From: Arthrobacter sp. zg-Y919
Lineage (GTDB): Bacteria; Actinomycetota; Actinomycetes; Actinomycetales; Micrococcaceae
Direction: 5' to 3'
Assembly: GCF_030142045.1 (NCBI RefSeq)
Contig: NZ_CP126242.1
Coordinates: forward strand, 1,302,001 to 1,366,000
Length of the DNA: 64,000 nucleotides
Shown here piece after piece: positions 1 to 7,257 of this stretch (positions are counted from its first letter, which is position 1; each line of letters begins with the position of its first letter). The position numbers and the translations under genes were made by a program. The notes below the pieces were generated by a model. That model did no database searches, was not told where the DNA came from, and saw nothing but the letters and a program-made list of their open reading frames with translations.

Positions 1-2
1 CC

Positions 3-446
3 CTCGAAGACGCACCCATGCCCGGCCCGGCGGAAGCCGGCTCCCACGAGGGGATGACGGCCTGGCCGGGAGCATTCATTGAATCCGTGGAAAAGCGGGC
101 GCTTCCCGGGCTGCGGCCCGGCCGCGGCCGGGCCTGGCTGCGCACCCCGCACGAAATGGTGGAGGGCATGCCGACGTCGGACCTGGTGCGCCTGGTGGGC
201 ATGGTGGATACCGCCAACGGCATTTCCACCCGGGTACCGCCGGGCGGGGACAGCTACATGTTCCCGAACGTGGACCTGCAGCTGCACCTGCACCGGGATC
301 CCCGCGGGGAGTGGCTGGGCCTGGATACCCGGGTGACCTTCGGCACCGACGGCATCGGCCTGACCTCGGCGGTGCTGCACGACCTGGATGGACCGTTCGG
401 GCGCAGCGAGCAGATCCTCACCGTCCGGCCGCTCGGCGGAGCGTAG
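3..446 (+). CDS. Thioesterase family protein, C-terminal part (5' truncated by window)
   Basis: The reading frame is open from the window's first bases and ends at 446, leaving about 147 residues. The segment DTANGIS, then FPNVDLQLHLHRDPRGEWLGL and a closing GPFGRSEQ-type stretch match the second hot-dog half of acyl-CoA thioesterase-like proteins of actinobacteria, which are normally about 260-270 residues, so roughly the N-terminal half lies upstream. It would hydrolyse acyl-CoA thioesters in the cytoplasm; the substrate cannot be told. The ATG at 18 is internal rather than the true start. The next gene begins four bases after the stop, so the two are probably co-transcribed. Confidence 0.75.
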   Translation, partial: LEDAPMPGPAEAGSHEGMTAWPGAFIESVEKRALPGLRPGRGRAWLRTPHEMVEGMPTSDLVRLVGMVDTANGISTRVPPGGDSYMFPNVDLQLHLHRDPRGEWLGLDTRVTFGTDGIGLTSAVLHDLDGPFGRSEQILTVRPLGGA

Positions 447-449
447 GCA

Positions 450-1190
450 GTGTCCGCCGCGCTGGAGGTGTTCCGGCAGGATGAATCCCTGGGTGCTGCG
501 GCAGACCTCGACTTCGCGCTCGCCATGCTCGATGCCGTCCGCCGCGGCGAACTCGGTCCTGCCCTGCGGATCTACCGTCCCCGGCCCACGGTGGCCCTGG
601 GACAGCGCGACGCCAAGCTGCCCGGCTTCACCGCCGCACAGGACGCCTGCCGCAGGCACGGGTTCGAGCCGCTGGTCCGCAAGGCCGGCGGCCGGGCCGC
701 CGCCTACCATTCCGGCTGCCTGATCGTTGACCATGTGGAGCCCGACGGCGACGCGCTCGCAGGCTCCCGCAGACGGTTTGCCGACTTCGGCGAACTGCTG
801 GCGGGCGCGTTCCGCAAAGCAGGCGTGCCCGCCGGTGTGGGCGAGATTCCGGGGGAGTACTGTCCCGGAGAGTTCACCGTCCACGGTGGACCCGGTGGCA
901 GGGATCGGATCAAGCTGGTGGGCACCGCCCAGCGGGTCGTTGCCGGCGCCTGGCTCTTTTCCTCGGTCCTGGTGGTGGAAAACCCCACACCGCTTCGCCG
1001 GGTCCTCACCGACTGTTACGCCGAACTGGGACTGGGCTGGGACCCGCGGACCGCCGGTGCTGCCAGCGACCTTGTGCCGGGGCTGGACCTGGACCAGGTG
1101 GAGGACGCCGTCCTGGCGGCCTATGCCGGCTACGCCCCACTGACCCCTGGGGACTTCCCCGGACTGCGGGGGAGAGTTGCGCAACACTAA
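450..1190 (+). CDS. Lipoate-protein ligase A family protein (BPL/LPL catalytic domain)
   Basis: A 246-residue protein with the biotin/lipoate A/B ligase fold signature. There is a substrate-loop RKAGGRAAAYHSG (canonical R..GGG.V.H..G) near residue 77, and an IKLVGTAQRV stretch near residue 155 that supplies the conserved lysine of lipoyl-AMP binding. Members attach lipoate or octanoate to E2 or GcvH proteins, or act as octanoyl transferases. The GGR instead of GGG in the loop makes it a divergent member, so the substrate is uncertain. The start is GTG at 450, four bases after the preceding thioesterase stop, implying one transcript. Confidence 0.75.
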   Translation: MSAALEVFRQDESLGAAADLDFALAMLDAVRRGELGPALRIYRPRPTVALGQRDAKLPGFTAAQDACRRHGFEPLVRKAGGRAAAYHSGCLIVDHVEPDGDALAGSRRRFADFGELLAGAFRKAGVPAGVGEIPGEYCPGEFTVHGGPGGRDRIKLVGTAQRVVAGAWLFSSVLVVENPTPLRRVLTDCYAELGLGWDPRTAGAASDLVPGLDLDQVEDAVLAAYAGYAPLTPGDFPGLRGRVAQH

Positions 1191-1290
1191 GGCCGTGGTA
1201 CTTCGTCCCGCCCGCCCGCGGGGATAGTGTTGATTGAGGTCAGCAGGCTTATCCGAAGCCGCTATCAATATTCATCACAAAGGAATTCCA

Positions 1291-2070
1291 TTGGGCTCTG
1301 ACACCGTTGAAAACACTGCGCTGCGGCTGCGAGCGGTCCTTGAGATCCTCGCCGCAGAGGACCCGTCAGTCACCGGCAAGGTCAGCCGGGATAAGGTGCT
1401 CGGCGCGGCCCTGGACCGGGTTCCGCTCGCAGGACGCGAAGCAGAGACCCTGGCCAGCGGCACCACCCGTGGCGAGCGTGCCCTGGTCAACGCCACCACC
1501 AAGCTGGTCAAGGCCGGCTGGATCCTCAAGGAAGCCCGCTCCGGCTGGAGCATCACCAGCCAGGGCCGCCAGGCCCTCCAGGACTTCCCGGAGCCGGCGC
1601 ACCTCTCCGCCGCACTGAACGGCAAGCCCGCACCCGCACCCGCACCCGTCTCCCCGGCCGAGGAAGTCGTGGAAGAAGCCCTGCGCGACGCCGTCGCCGT
1701 TCCCTCGGCCCCCGCGGAGCAGCACGGCTCCCACCCGGAGACCGACGACTATGAGCCGTCCTTCCCGCAGCCGGAATCCGTCGCCCTCGCCGGTGACTTC
1801 GGCGCCGCGCTCGGCATCGAGGACTGGGACCCCGCCGGTGCGCAGTTCGTGTTCGACCGCCACGACGAACTGTGGAAGCTCACGCTGGACCTTCCCGAAG
1901 GCACGTACGCCTACAAGGTGGCCCTGAACGGTTCCTGGGACGAGAACTACGGGTTCGACGCGCACCGCGACGGCGGAAACATTGAAACCCACCACGAGGG
2001 CGGTCCGCTGACCTTCCTGTACGACCACGCGACGCATAACGTGGTCACGAAGTCCGAAGTCCGCGCCTAG
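1291..2070 (+). CDS. Winged-helix (Mrr-N-like) plus X25 pullulanase-type module protein
   Basis: A 259-residue soluble protein starting at TTG 1291, six bases after an AAAGGA ribosome site at 1279-1284. Residues 1-105 resemble the N-terminal winged-helix of Mrr-type restriction proteins (LVNATTKLVKAGWILKEA, then GWSITSQGRQAL). A Pro/Ala/Glu-rich linker follows. Residues about 165-255 match the X25 module found in pullulanases and amylases: AGDFGAALGIEDWDP, YAYKVALNGSWDENYG and a closing FLYDHATHNV. There is no signal peptide, so it is cytoplasmic. Function is unknown; a role in intracellular alpha-glucan sensing is only an inference. It overlaps the convergent next gene by four bases (CTAG). 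Confidence 0.7.
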   Translation: MGSDTVENTALRLRAVLEILAAEDPSVTGKVSRDKVLGAALDRVPLAGREAETLASGTTRGERALVNATTKLVKAGWILKEARSGWSITSQGRQALQDFPEPAHLSAALNGKPAPAPAPVSPAEEVVEEALRDAVAVPSAPAEQHGSHPETDDYEPSFPQPESVALAGDFGAALGIEDWDPAGAQFVFDRHDELWKLTLDLPEGTYAYKVALNGSWDENYGFDAHRDGGNIETHHEGGPLTFLYDHATHNVVTKSEVRA

Positions 2071-3509
2071 TACCGGCGCTGCACAGGACCCGGTCCTTCG
2101 ACCGGGTCCACCAGCAGCCCCGCCGGCTCCCGTACCCACCACACTCGTTCACGGCGGAGTTCCGCCGGCGTGGAATAGCGGTAGCGGTAGACCCGGGCCC
2201 GGATCCAGCGGGGCGGCTCGCCGTCGAAGGGATCCCTGCGCAGCAGGCGTAGGGTCCGGCGGTCGCCGGCGAGCAGTTTCCGCAGCAGTTCCGGGAACCA
2301 GGCGCCGGAGGCACCGAGGCCCAGGAACCACATCATCCAGTCCAGCCGCAGATGGTAGGGCGCAAACTGGCGCGGCATCCGCTGCGGATCTCCCGGCTTG
2401 CCCTTGAATTCGTACTCCTGCCAGCGGGCCGCAGGCCCCGGCGGATCGTTGGTGCCTTCAATAACCACTTCGTCCCGGTGCCGGGTGATGCTGCCGAACG
2501 CGCCGTAGGCGTTGGACAGGTGCCAGCGGTTGAAGCTGGCATTCATCAGCTGGTTGCGGCTCACCAGGTTCTTCAGCGGCGCCCACGCCCAGTACAGCAG
2601 CGCCACGGTCACGGCGAGGACGACGACGGCGAACGCCAGCGGGGGTGCCGCAGTCTCCGGTGCGGCGAAGTGCGCCCCCGGGAGCACCTCCTGCACGGCC
2701 GAGTCGCTGATCGCGGTGCACGCCAGAAGGATCGTCAGGACGTTCAGCCAGGCGAAGTTGCCCGAGAGCACCAGCCAGAACTGTGTGGCGATCACGACCG
2801 CCGCCGCGATGGAGGCCACCGGCTGCGGAAAGAACAGGAAGAACGGCACCACCAGCTGGGCGAAATGGTTGCCCAGCACCTCCACCCGGTGCAGCGGCCG
2901 GGGCAGGTGGTGGAAGAACCAGCTGGCCGGGTTCGGCATCGGCTGGGTCTCGTGGTGGTAGTACAGGGCGGTCAGGTCCCGCCAGGCCTTGTCGCCGCGC
3001 AGCTTGATCAGGCCGGCGCCGAATTCCAGCCGGAACACCAGCCAGCGGAAGGCCCAGAGCACCGCCACCGGCGCCGCGACGTCGTTCGACCCCAGGAACG
3101 CGGCCAGGAACCCGGCCTCCAGCAGCAGCGACTCCCAGCCGAACCCGTAGAACGTCTGCCCGATGTTCACCACGGACAGGTACAACCCCCAGATCATCAG
3201 GAACGCCGCCATCGGCAGCCACCACGGCCCGGCCTGCGGTACACCCGCCACCAGCAGGGCCGCAACTGCGGCCCCCACCCAGACGACGGCGAGCAGGAAC
3301 CGGTCCGAGTAGTGCCAGTGGAAGAGGGTGGGAATGCCCCGTCCCTTGATCCGGGCCAGGAAGCGCGGGGCCGGCAGCAGGCCGTTCTCGCCCAGCAGCG
3401 CCGGAAACTGGGCGGCGGCGGAGAGGAAGGCGACCAGGTACACGGCAGCGATGCCGCGCTGCAGCACCTGGCGGGCGAATTCGTATCCTTCGGCGTTGAA
3501 CCATTCCAT
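2067..3509 (-). CDS. Lipase maturation factor (LMF1-like) family membrane protein
   Basis: A 480-residue protein with many hydrophobic segments. The N-terminus (MEWFNAEGYEFARQVLQRGI), the SDRFLLA segment, the long hydrophobic core and the C-terminal WRQYEFK-like WQEYEFKGKPGD followed by APYHLRLDWMMWF are hallmarks of the lipase maturation factor family. In animals the family helps lipases fold in the ER; the bacterial role is unknown. The start is ATG 3509; a TAGGCT hexamer lies nine bases upstream, so the mRNA may have almost no leader. It converges on the X25 gene with a four-base overlap of stops. Confidence 0.85.
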   Translation of the reverse strand: MEWFNAEGYEFARQVLQRGIAAVYLVAFLSAAAQFPALLGENGLLPAPRFLARIKGRGIPTLFHWHYSDRFLLAVVWVGAAVAALLVAGVPQAGPWWLPMAAFLMIWGLYLSVVNIGQTFYGFGWESLLLEAGFLAAFLGSNDVAAPVAVLWAFRWLVFRLEFGAGLIKLRGDKAWRDLTALYYHHETQPMPNPASWFFHHLPRPLHRVEVLGNHFAQLVVPFFLFFPQPVASIAAAVVIATQFWLVLSGNFAWLNVLTILLACTAISDSAVQEVLPGAHFAAPETAAPPLAFAVVVLAVTVALLYWAWAPLKNLVSRNQLMNASFNRWHLSNAYGAFGSITRHRDEVVIEGTNDPPGPAARWQEYEFKGKPGDPQRMPRQFAPYHLRLDWMMWFLGLGASGAWFPELLRKLLAGDRRTLRLLRRDPFDGEPPRWIRARVYRYRYSTPAELRRERVWWVREPAGLLVDPVEGPGPVQRRY

Positions 3510-3570
3510 GGCATCTTCAGCCTAGCCCTCGATGACGGCCTGGCCGCCGCCGCTTTCGGCCGGGTATCTC

Positions 3571-4254
3571 CTAGAAGCGCAGCTCCCCGTGCTCGTCCCG
3601 GAGGGTTCCGGTCGGGCCCTCCGGGTCAAGGGTGGCGAGGCGTACGACGACTTGTGCGCTTTCTTCCGGTGGCCTCCCGATTCCGAAGCCGGCCGTCATA
3701 TCCGTGGCAGTCGTGCCGGGTTCGAGTGCGTTGAACTTGATCCCGGGGTGGGCCTTGGCGTAGTGCACCGTGAGCATGGTCGCCGCCGTCTTGGACGCCG
3801 AGTAGAGGGCAAGCGGCAGGCCGAACTCCGGCCGATCAGGGTTGGTCACCGCCCAGAAGGACCCGGCGCTGCTCGAGATGGTGACCACATTTGCGTTGGC
3901 GGATCTGCGCAGCAGGGGGAGTGCTGCCTGCGTGACGCGGACAATACCTACTGCATTGGTATCGAAGGACCGGAGGGCGGAAGGGCCGTCCATCTCCGTC
4001 TCGAGGATGCCTGCGTTGTGGACCAGGACATCGAGCCGGCCCTCGGCGGCATCAATGCTCGCCAGTGCACTGCTGACTGAGGCGTCGTCCGTTACATCGA
4101 GCTGCACGAATCGGGCGCCCAGCCCTGCTGCGGCTTTCTCGCCCCGCTCGGCATCACGGGCGCCTATGTACACGACATGCCCCAACTCCAGCAGTTGCCT
4201 GGCAGTCTCGAATCCGATGCCCTTGTTTGCGCCCGTGATTAATGTGACGGTCAT
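3571..4254 (-). CDS. SDR family NAD(P)-dependent oxidoreductase
   Basis: A 227-residue classical short-chain dehydrogenase. The cofactor motif TGANKGIG sits at residues 6-13, an HNAG motif near 80 and the catalytic YSASK near 150. The start is ATG 4254, preceded by GAGAGGAC six to eight bases upstream; a longer in-frame ATG at 4296 lacks a good ribosome site. The substrate is unknown. It lies downstream of a second, diverged SDR on the same strand (159-base gap), and that SDR is divergent from a MerR regulator. An imperfect inverted repeat GCTCA-AGC-TGAGC at 4278-4290 in the gap could be an operator. Confidence 0.9.
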   Translation of the reverse strand: MTVTLITGANKGIGFETARQLLELGHVVYIGARDAERGEKAAAGLGARFVQLDVTDDASVSSALASIDAAEGRLDVLVHNAGILETEMDGPSALRSFDTNAVGIVRVTQAALPLLRRSANANVVTISSSAGSFWAVTNPDRPEFGLPLALYSASKTAATMLTVHYAKAHPGIKFNALEPGTTATDMTAGFGIGRPPEESAQVVVRLATLDPEGPTGTLRDEHGELRF

Positions 4255-4413
4255 ATTCTGTCCTCTCGGTTGTCTGCTCAAGCTGAGCCATTGCAACCGT
4301 ATGGATGCCGGGATTCACCGGCCAGAGCCCTGCCCAGCCGGGGGTTTGGCAGGACCTCCTCTGTTGCTGTTCCACCTGCCCTGCCAGGCCCTAGGCTGGC
4401 TCCCGTGAGTGAC

Positions 4414-5136
4414 TCAGGCGAAGGGGCCCATGCCTGCGTAAAAAGCTTCGGGAGGCAGGCTCAGCTGTTCTTTGACGGCCTGCGTGTTGACATCCAGAAA
4501 CTCGTGCGACCCCTTAATCAGGGCATCGAGCACATCCGAGATGATCGCGTGGGGGTCGTTCTTGGGAATGTCCCAGTCCTTCATCATGTCGGTATCGGTG
4601 GAAGAGAGGTGCACGCCGATCACGTGTGTGCCCTGGCCCGCAAGCTCCAGCCGCGTGCTGTTGGTGAGCTGCCACTCGGCGGCCTTCGCGGCAGCGTAGG
4701 CACCGTTTCCCGGATACGAGCGGAAGGACAGCAGAGACATCACATTCAGAATCGCGCCGCCCCCGTTGGAACCGAGGACCGGCGCGAAGGCACGTGTCAT
4801 TTCCAGGGTGCCCCAGAAATGGGTGTCCATTTCTGCCCGGATACGGCCGAGATCCCCGGTGAGCAGATTCGTGGCCGTAGCAATGCCCGCATTGTTGATC
4901 AGAAGATTCACATCCGTGGCCGTTGCGGCCGCCGCCTCAACGGTGGCCGGATCGGTGATGTCCACCACGAGCGCCTCAACCTGGCCGGGTGCTCCCAACT
5001 GCTCAAGAAGGCCGGCCTTCCCGGCCTGACGGGTGGTCGCGTAGATCTTCCGTGCACCCCGCTCAACCAACTGGGTGACGAACTCCCGTCCCAGCCCCCT
5101 GTTCGCTCCGGTTACCAGTGCAACTGTCTCAGTCAT
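4414..5136 (-). CDS. SDR family oxidoreductase beside MerR regulator
   Basis: A 240-residue short-chain dehydrogenase with TGANRGLG at residues 9-16, NNAG near 79 and an active-site YAAAK near 145. I chose ATG 5136 because GGAG lies eight bases upstream; ATG 5142 is only two bases from it. The gene is transcribed away from a MerR-family regulator gene, and the 61-base gap holds a candidate operator (5159-5174), so control by that regulator is likely. MerR-SDR pairs of this kind are common in actinobacteria and often respond to xenobiotic or electrophile stress; the actual substrate is unknown. Confidence 0.9.
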   Translation of the reverse strand: MTETVALVTGANRGLGREFVTQLVERGARKIYATTRQAGKAGLLEQLGAPGQVEALVVDITDPATVEAAAATATDVNLLINNAGIATATNLLTGDLGRIRAEMDTHFWGTLEMTRAFAPVLGSNGGGAILNVMSLLSFRSYPGNGAYAAAKAAEWQLTNSTRLELAGQGTHVIGVHLSSTDTDMMKDWDIPKNDPHAIISDVLDALIKGSHEFLDVNTQAVKEQLSLPPEAFYAGMGPFA

Positions 5137-5158
5137 GTTCATGGCTCCACGGTAAAAC

Positions 5159-5174
5159 CTGACGTCAGTGTCAG
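5159..5174. promoter_or_regulatory. Candidate MerR operator between SDR and MerR genes
   Basis: The 16-base sequence CTGACGTCAGTGTCAG sits midway between the divergent SDR and MerR starts. It contains the near-palindromic TGACGTCA core and a TGAC/GTCA dyad (TGACactgacGTCA on the other strand), the type of site bound by MerR regulators of actinobacterial oxidoreductase genes. The position between two start codons only 61 bases apart is what a shared operator would show. Binding is inferred. Confidence 0.55.
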
Positions 5175-5197
5175 ATTCAAGTCGAGGAAGGATCCAT

Positions 5198-5554
5198 ATG
5201 CGTATCGGGGTACTCGCTGCCCGCACGGGTGTAAGCGTGAGGTCGCTGCGGTATTACGAAACCCAGGGGCTGCTGGTCTCTTCCCGCACCGGCGGCGGAC
5301 ACCGCGAATACGAGGACTCCGCCGTCGACCGGGTGATCCTCATCCAGGAACTACTGGCCGCCGGTCTGACCAGCGCGGTGATCGTGCAATTGCTCCCCTG
5401 TATCTACTCGGGAACGACAACACCTTCCATGGTCAAACGCCTTGACCAGCAACGTGACCTCCTCGACCGGCGTGCCCGTGAGCTCCTCGCCACCAGGGAC
5501 CGCCTGGACGACCTCATCATTGAAGCCCGCCACCGGCTGGCCAGCCATCAATAG
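5198..5554 (+). CDS. MerR family transcriptional regulator
   Basis: A 118-residue regulator. Residues 1-38 form the MerR winged helix-turn-helix (MRIGVLAARTGVSVRSLRYY), followed by GGHREY and then a long helical dimerisation region rich in Leu/Arg/Asp to the end. There is no large effector domain and no cysteine triad of metal sensors, so it belongs to the short, small-molecule or redox-responsive group. ATG 5198 is preceded by GAGGAAGG at the right distance; the in-frame ATG at 5168 lies inside the candidate operator and is unlikely. It presumably controls the divergent SDR. Confidence 0.92.
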   Translation: MRIGVLAARTGVSVRSLRYYETQGLLVSSRTGGGHREYEDSAVDRVILIQELLAAGLTSAVIVQLLPCIYSGTTTPSMVKRLDQQRDLLDRRARELLATRDRLDDLIIEARHRLASHQ

Positions 5555-5580
5555 ACCGGGTCCTGACAGGGCCACCCCAA

Positions 5581-5612
5581 TGTAACGGACAGAACTGGTT
5601 GTGCCCGTTACA
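5581..5612. promoter_or_regulatory. Inverted repeat TGTAACGG-N16-CCGTTACA at CGNR gene promoter
   Basis: A perfect 8-base inverted repeat has its arms at 5581-5588 (TGTAACGG) and 5605-5612 (CCGTTACA) with 16 bases between. The right arm ends six bases before the -10 element at 5619-5624, so it covers the -35 zone of the CGNR gene. Half-site centres are 24 bases apart, about two helical turns, as expected for a dimer bound on one DNA face. Autoregulation by the CGNR protein is inferred. Confidence 0.6.
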
Positions 5613-5618
5613 AGGTGC

Positions 5619-5624
5619 TAGGTT
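5619..5624 (+). promoter_or_regulatory. -10 element (TAGGTT) of leaderless CGNR gene
   Basis: TAGGTT lies six bases before the ATG at 5631, which places transcription start at or next to the A of the start codon. No Shine-Dalgarno sequence precedes the ATG. The same arrangement recurs at several other genes of this window. Confidence 0.6.
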
Positions 5625-5630
5625 GCAGGC

Positions 5631-6137
5631 ATGAATGAGGATCTGATTGAGGCCTTGGTGAAAGTTGCCAGGACGCGGGCTGAAGGCCAGTGGCCTGAGC
5701 AACTGGACCTGGATGTTTTCCATAGGCTTCTCGAAGCCCCGGTGCCCGCAGCCGTGATGGTTGATGACGTGGCAGTTGCCCGGCATATCCGCGACGTGGT
5801 GGCCGCGGTCCTGGTGGACGGCACGGATGCCGAGGCCCGGAGCACCCTGAACAGCGTGGCGGAGACATACGCCATCGTGCCGCGGACGGACGAGAACGGA
5901 CTTTACTTCCTGTCTCTTAGCGGCATCGCTGAGGGTGCCCTTTGGGCGCAGATCCTGGCCGACTTGATGCAGGCGGTCAGCGAAGGATGCCGGGACCGCA
6001 TCGGCCGATGCGTATCCGCGCCGTGCATCGCACCGTTTCTCGACACCTCAACAGCAGGTGTACGGGAATTCTGTTCCACCCGTTGCGCAACGCGTGCCCG
6101 GGTACGCCGCCATCGTTCGAAAGTGAGTTCCTCATGA
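5631..6137 (+). CDS. CGNR zinc-finger (ABATE-type) transcriptional regulator, variant CATR motif
   Basis: A 168-residue protein. The first 120 residues resemble the alpha-helical N-terminal (ABATE) domain of CGNR proteins, and the C-terminus carries the zinc finger: C127 and C132 (CVSAPC), FLDTS, C148 and C152, then RARVRRHR. The family hallmark CGNR is here CATR (152-155), with all four zinc-ligand cysteines kept. Such proteins are thought to be stress-response regulators in actinobacteria. The start at ATG 5631 is set by a -10 box six bases upstream. The stop overlaps the next start (ATGA), so the two are translationally coupled. An inverted repeat upstream suggests autoregulation. Confidence 0.82.
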   Translation: MNEDLIEALVKVARTRAEGQWPEQLDLDVFHRLLEAPVPAAVMVDDVAVARHIRDVVAAVLVDGTDAEARSTLNSVAETYAIVPRTDENGLYFLSLSGIAEGALWAQILADLMQAVSEGCRDRIGRCVSAPCIAPFLDTSTAGVREFCSTRCATRARVRRHRSKVSSS

Positions 6138-6361
6138 CTGCAGTAATGCCGGCATACGGCCGGTACCGCCTCCCGGATACCGCAAATCTATACTCGCGGC
6201 TGCTGCACGCCGCCGGGCTATGGCTGCTTCGTAAGGCGCTGGATCCGCGCCTTACGGCCAATCGACCCAACATCATGCTGGAGCACCGGAACGCTTCCGG
6301 GCAGCTGGCCCGAAGGCTGCAGGCAGAGCGCAGGTACCACCTGCTCGTGGGACCCAGATAA
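6134..6361 (+). CDS. Small hypothetical protein coupled to CGNR regulator
   Basis: A 75-residue basic protein of unknown function whose ATG (6134) overlaps the CGNR stop by four bases (ATGA). It has the segment LYSRLLHAAGLWLLRKALDP and an Arg-rich end, with no transmembrane segment, signal or recognised domain. Gene status rests on the overlap, codon use similar to its neighbours and the lack of any competing frame. Its link to the regulator suggests a common role, but nothing in the sequence names one. Confidence 0.5.
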   Translation: MTAVMPAYGRYRLPDTANLYSRLLHAAGLWLLRKALDPRLTANRPNIMLEHRNASGQLARRLQAERRYHLLVGPR

Positions 6362-6393
6362 GCGGAGACCTGCCGTGGCGTGCCCTGCAGGCC

Positions 6394-6399
6394 TAGGCT
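6394..6399 (+). promoter_or_regulatory. -10 element (TAGGCT) of leaderless PIG-L gene
   Basis: TAGGCT ends six bases before the GTG at 6406, which would put transcription start at the start codon. No ribosome site is visible. Confidence 0.55.
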
Positions 6400-6405
6400 G
6401 GAACG

Positions 6406-7257
6406 GTGGCAATACTCCAAACCCCGGGCCAGGGGCCGGGAGGTGCCGGAAGGGACCCATCGCGCGTCCTGGCCCTCGTCGTCGCCCACCCCGACGATGA
6501 CGCCTACGGGCTCGCGGGAACCGTGGCACTGCACGAGGATGATCCGGGGTTCCGTTTCGTCCTGGTCCACGCAACCGACGGAGCCGCCGGGCAGATCGAT
6601 CCGTCGTATCCACCGGTCAACGAGCCGCTGGGCCGGATCCGGCGGCGGGAGACGGACGCCGCCTGGACGGCGCACGGCAGGCCCCCCGACCGCCACGAGT
6701 GGCTGGATTACGACGACGGCGCAGTCGCCGCAGTTCCCTTTGCGGAGCTGGTTGAGCGGATCGGCGGCATCCTGGCGCAGGAGCGGCCCGACGTCGTCGC
6801 CACTTTCGGTCCGGACGGGCTGACCGGGCACCCGGACCATATAGCCGTGGGTGCTGCGACGGATGAGGCATTCGCGGGTCTGCGGGGCGACGGCGGCCGG
6901 GGACTGCAGCGGCTGCTGCACGGGGGCGTGTGCCGCTCCACCTGGGAACGGTGGAACCGCACCCGGATCCGGCACGGCCTCCAACCATGGGCCGAGGACC
7001 GGGTGTATGACGTCCATCCGGTTCCGGACGAGCAGATCGGGGTCGAGGTGGACGTCCACAGCGTCGCACACCGCGTTGTGGCGGGCCTGCTGGAACACCG
7101 GACCCAGCGCCATGTGGTTTCCCCCGGTGTGCCGCCGGACGTCGACGAAGACGCCCGCTGGGGCCGCACCGTGGCGACGGAAATGCTGGCCATCGCCTGG
7201 CCGCCGCAGCCGGCCGGGGCCGCACGGCTCGGTGATGTGTTCGAGGGACTGGACTAG
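6406..7257 (+). CDS. PIG-L family deacetylase
   Basis: A 283-residue zinc-dependent N-acetylglucosamine-type deacetylase. The metal and catalytic motif AHPDDD is at residues 27-32 (usual form AHPDDE, here with the final acid shortened to Asp), followed by HATDG. The third metal ligand is in GHPDHIAVG near residue 143. The family includes MshB and Mca of mycothiol metabolism and antibiotic-related deacetylases; this member is not clearly either one. Start GTG 6406 is set by a -10 box six bases upstream. The stop overlaps the convergent DUF427 gene by four bases. Confidence 0.85.
   Translation: MAILQTPGQGPGGAGRDPSRVLALVVAHPDDDAYGLAGTVALHEDDPGFRFVLVHATDGAAGQIDPSYPPVNEPLGRIRRRETDAAWTAHGRPPDRHEWLDYDDGAVAAVPFAELVERIGGILAQERPDVVATFGPDGLTGHPDHIAVGAATDEAFAGLRGDGGRGLQRLLHGGVCRSTWERWNRTRIRHGLQPWAEDRVYDVHPVPDEQIGVEVDVHSVAHRVVAGLLEHRTQRHVVSPGVPPDVDEDARWGRTVATEMLAIAWPPQPAGAARLGDVFEGLD

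Noticed and set aside
2352..3734. 460-residue plus-strand frame across the LMF gene
   Set aside because: Arg/Gln/Gly-rich translation with no domain; the opposite strand holds a clear membrane protein gene.
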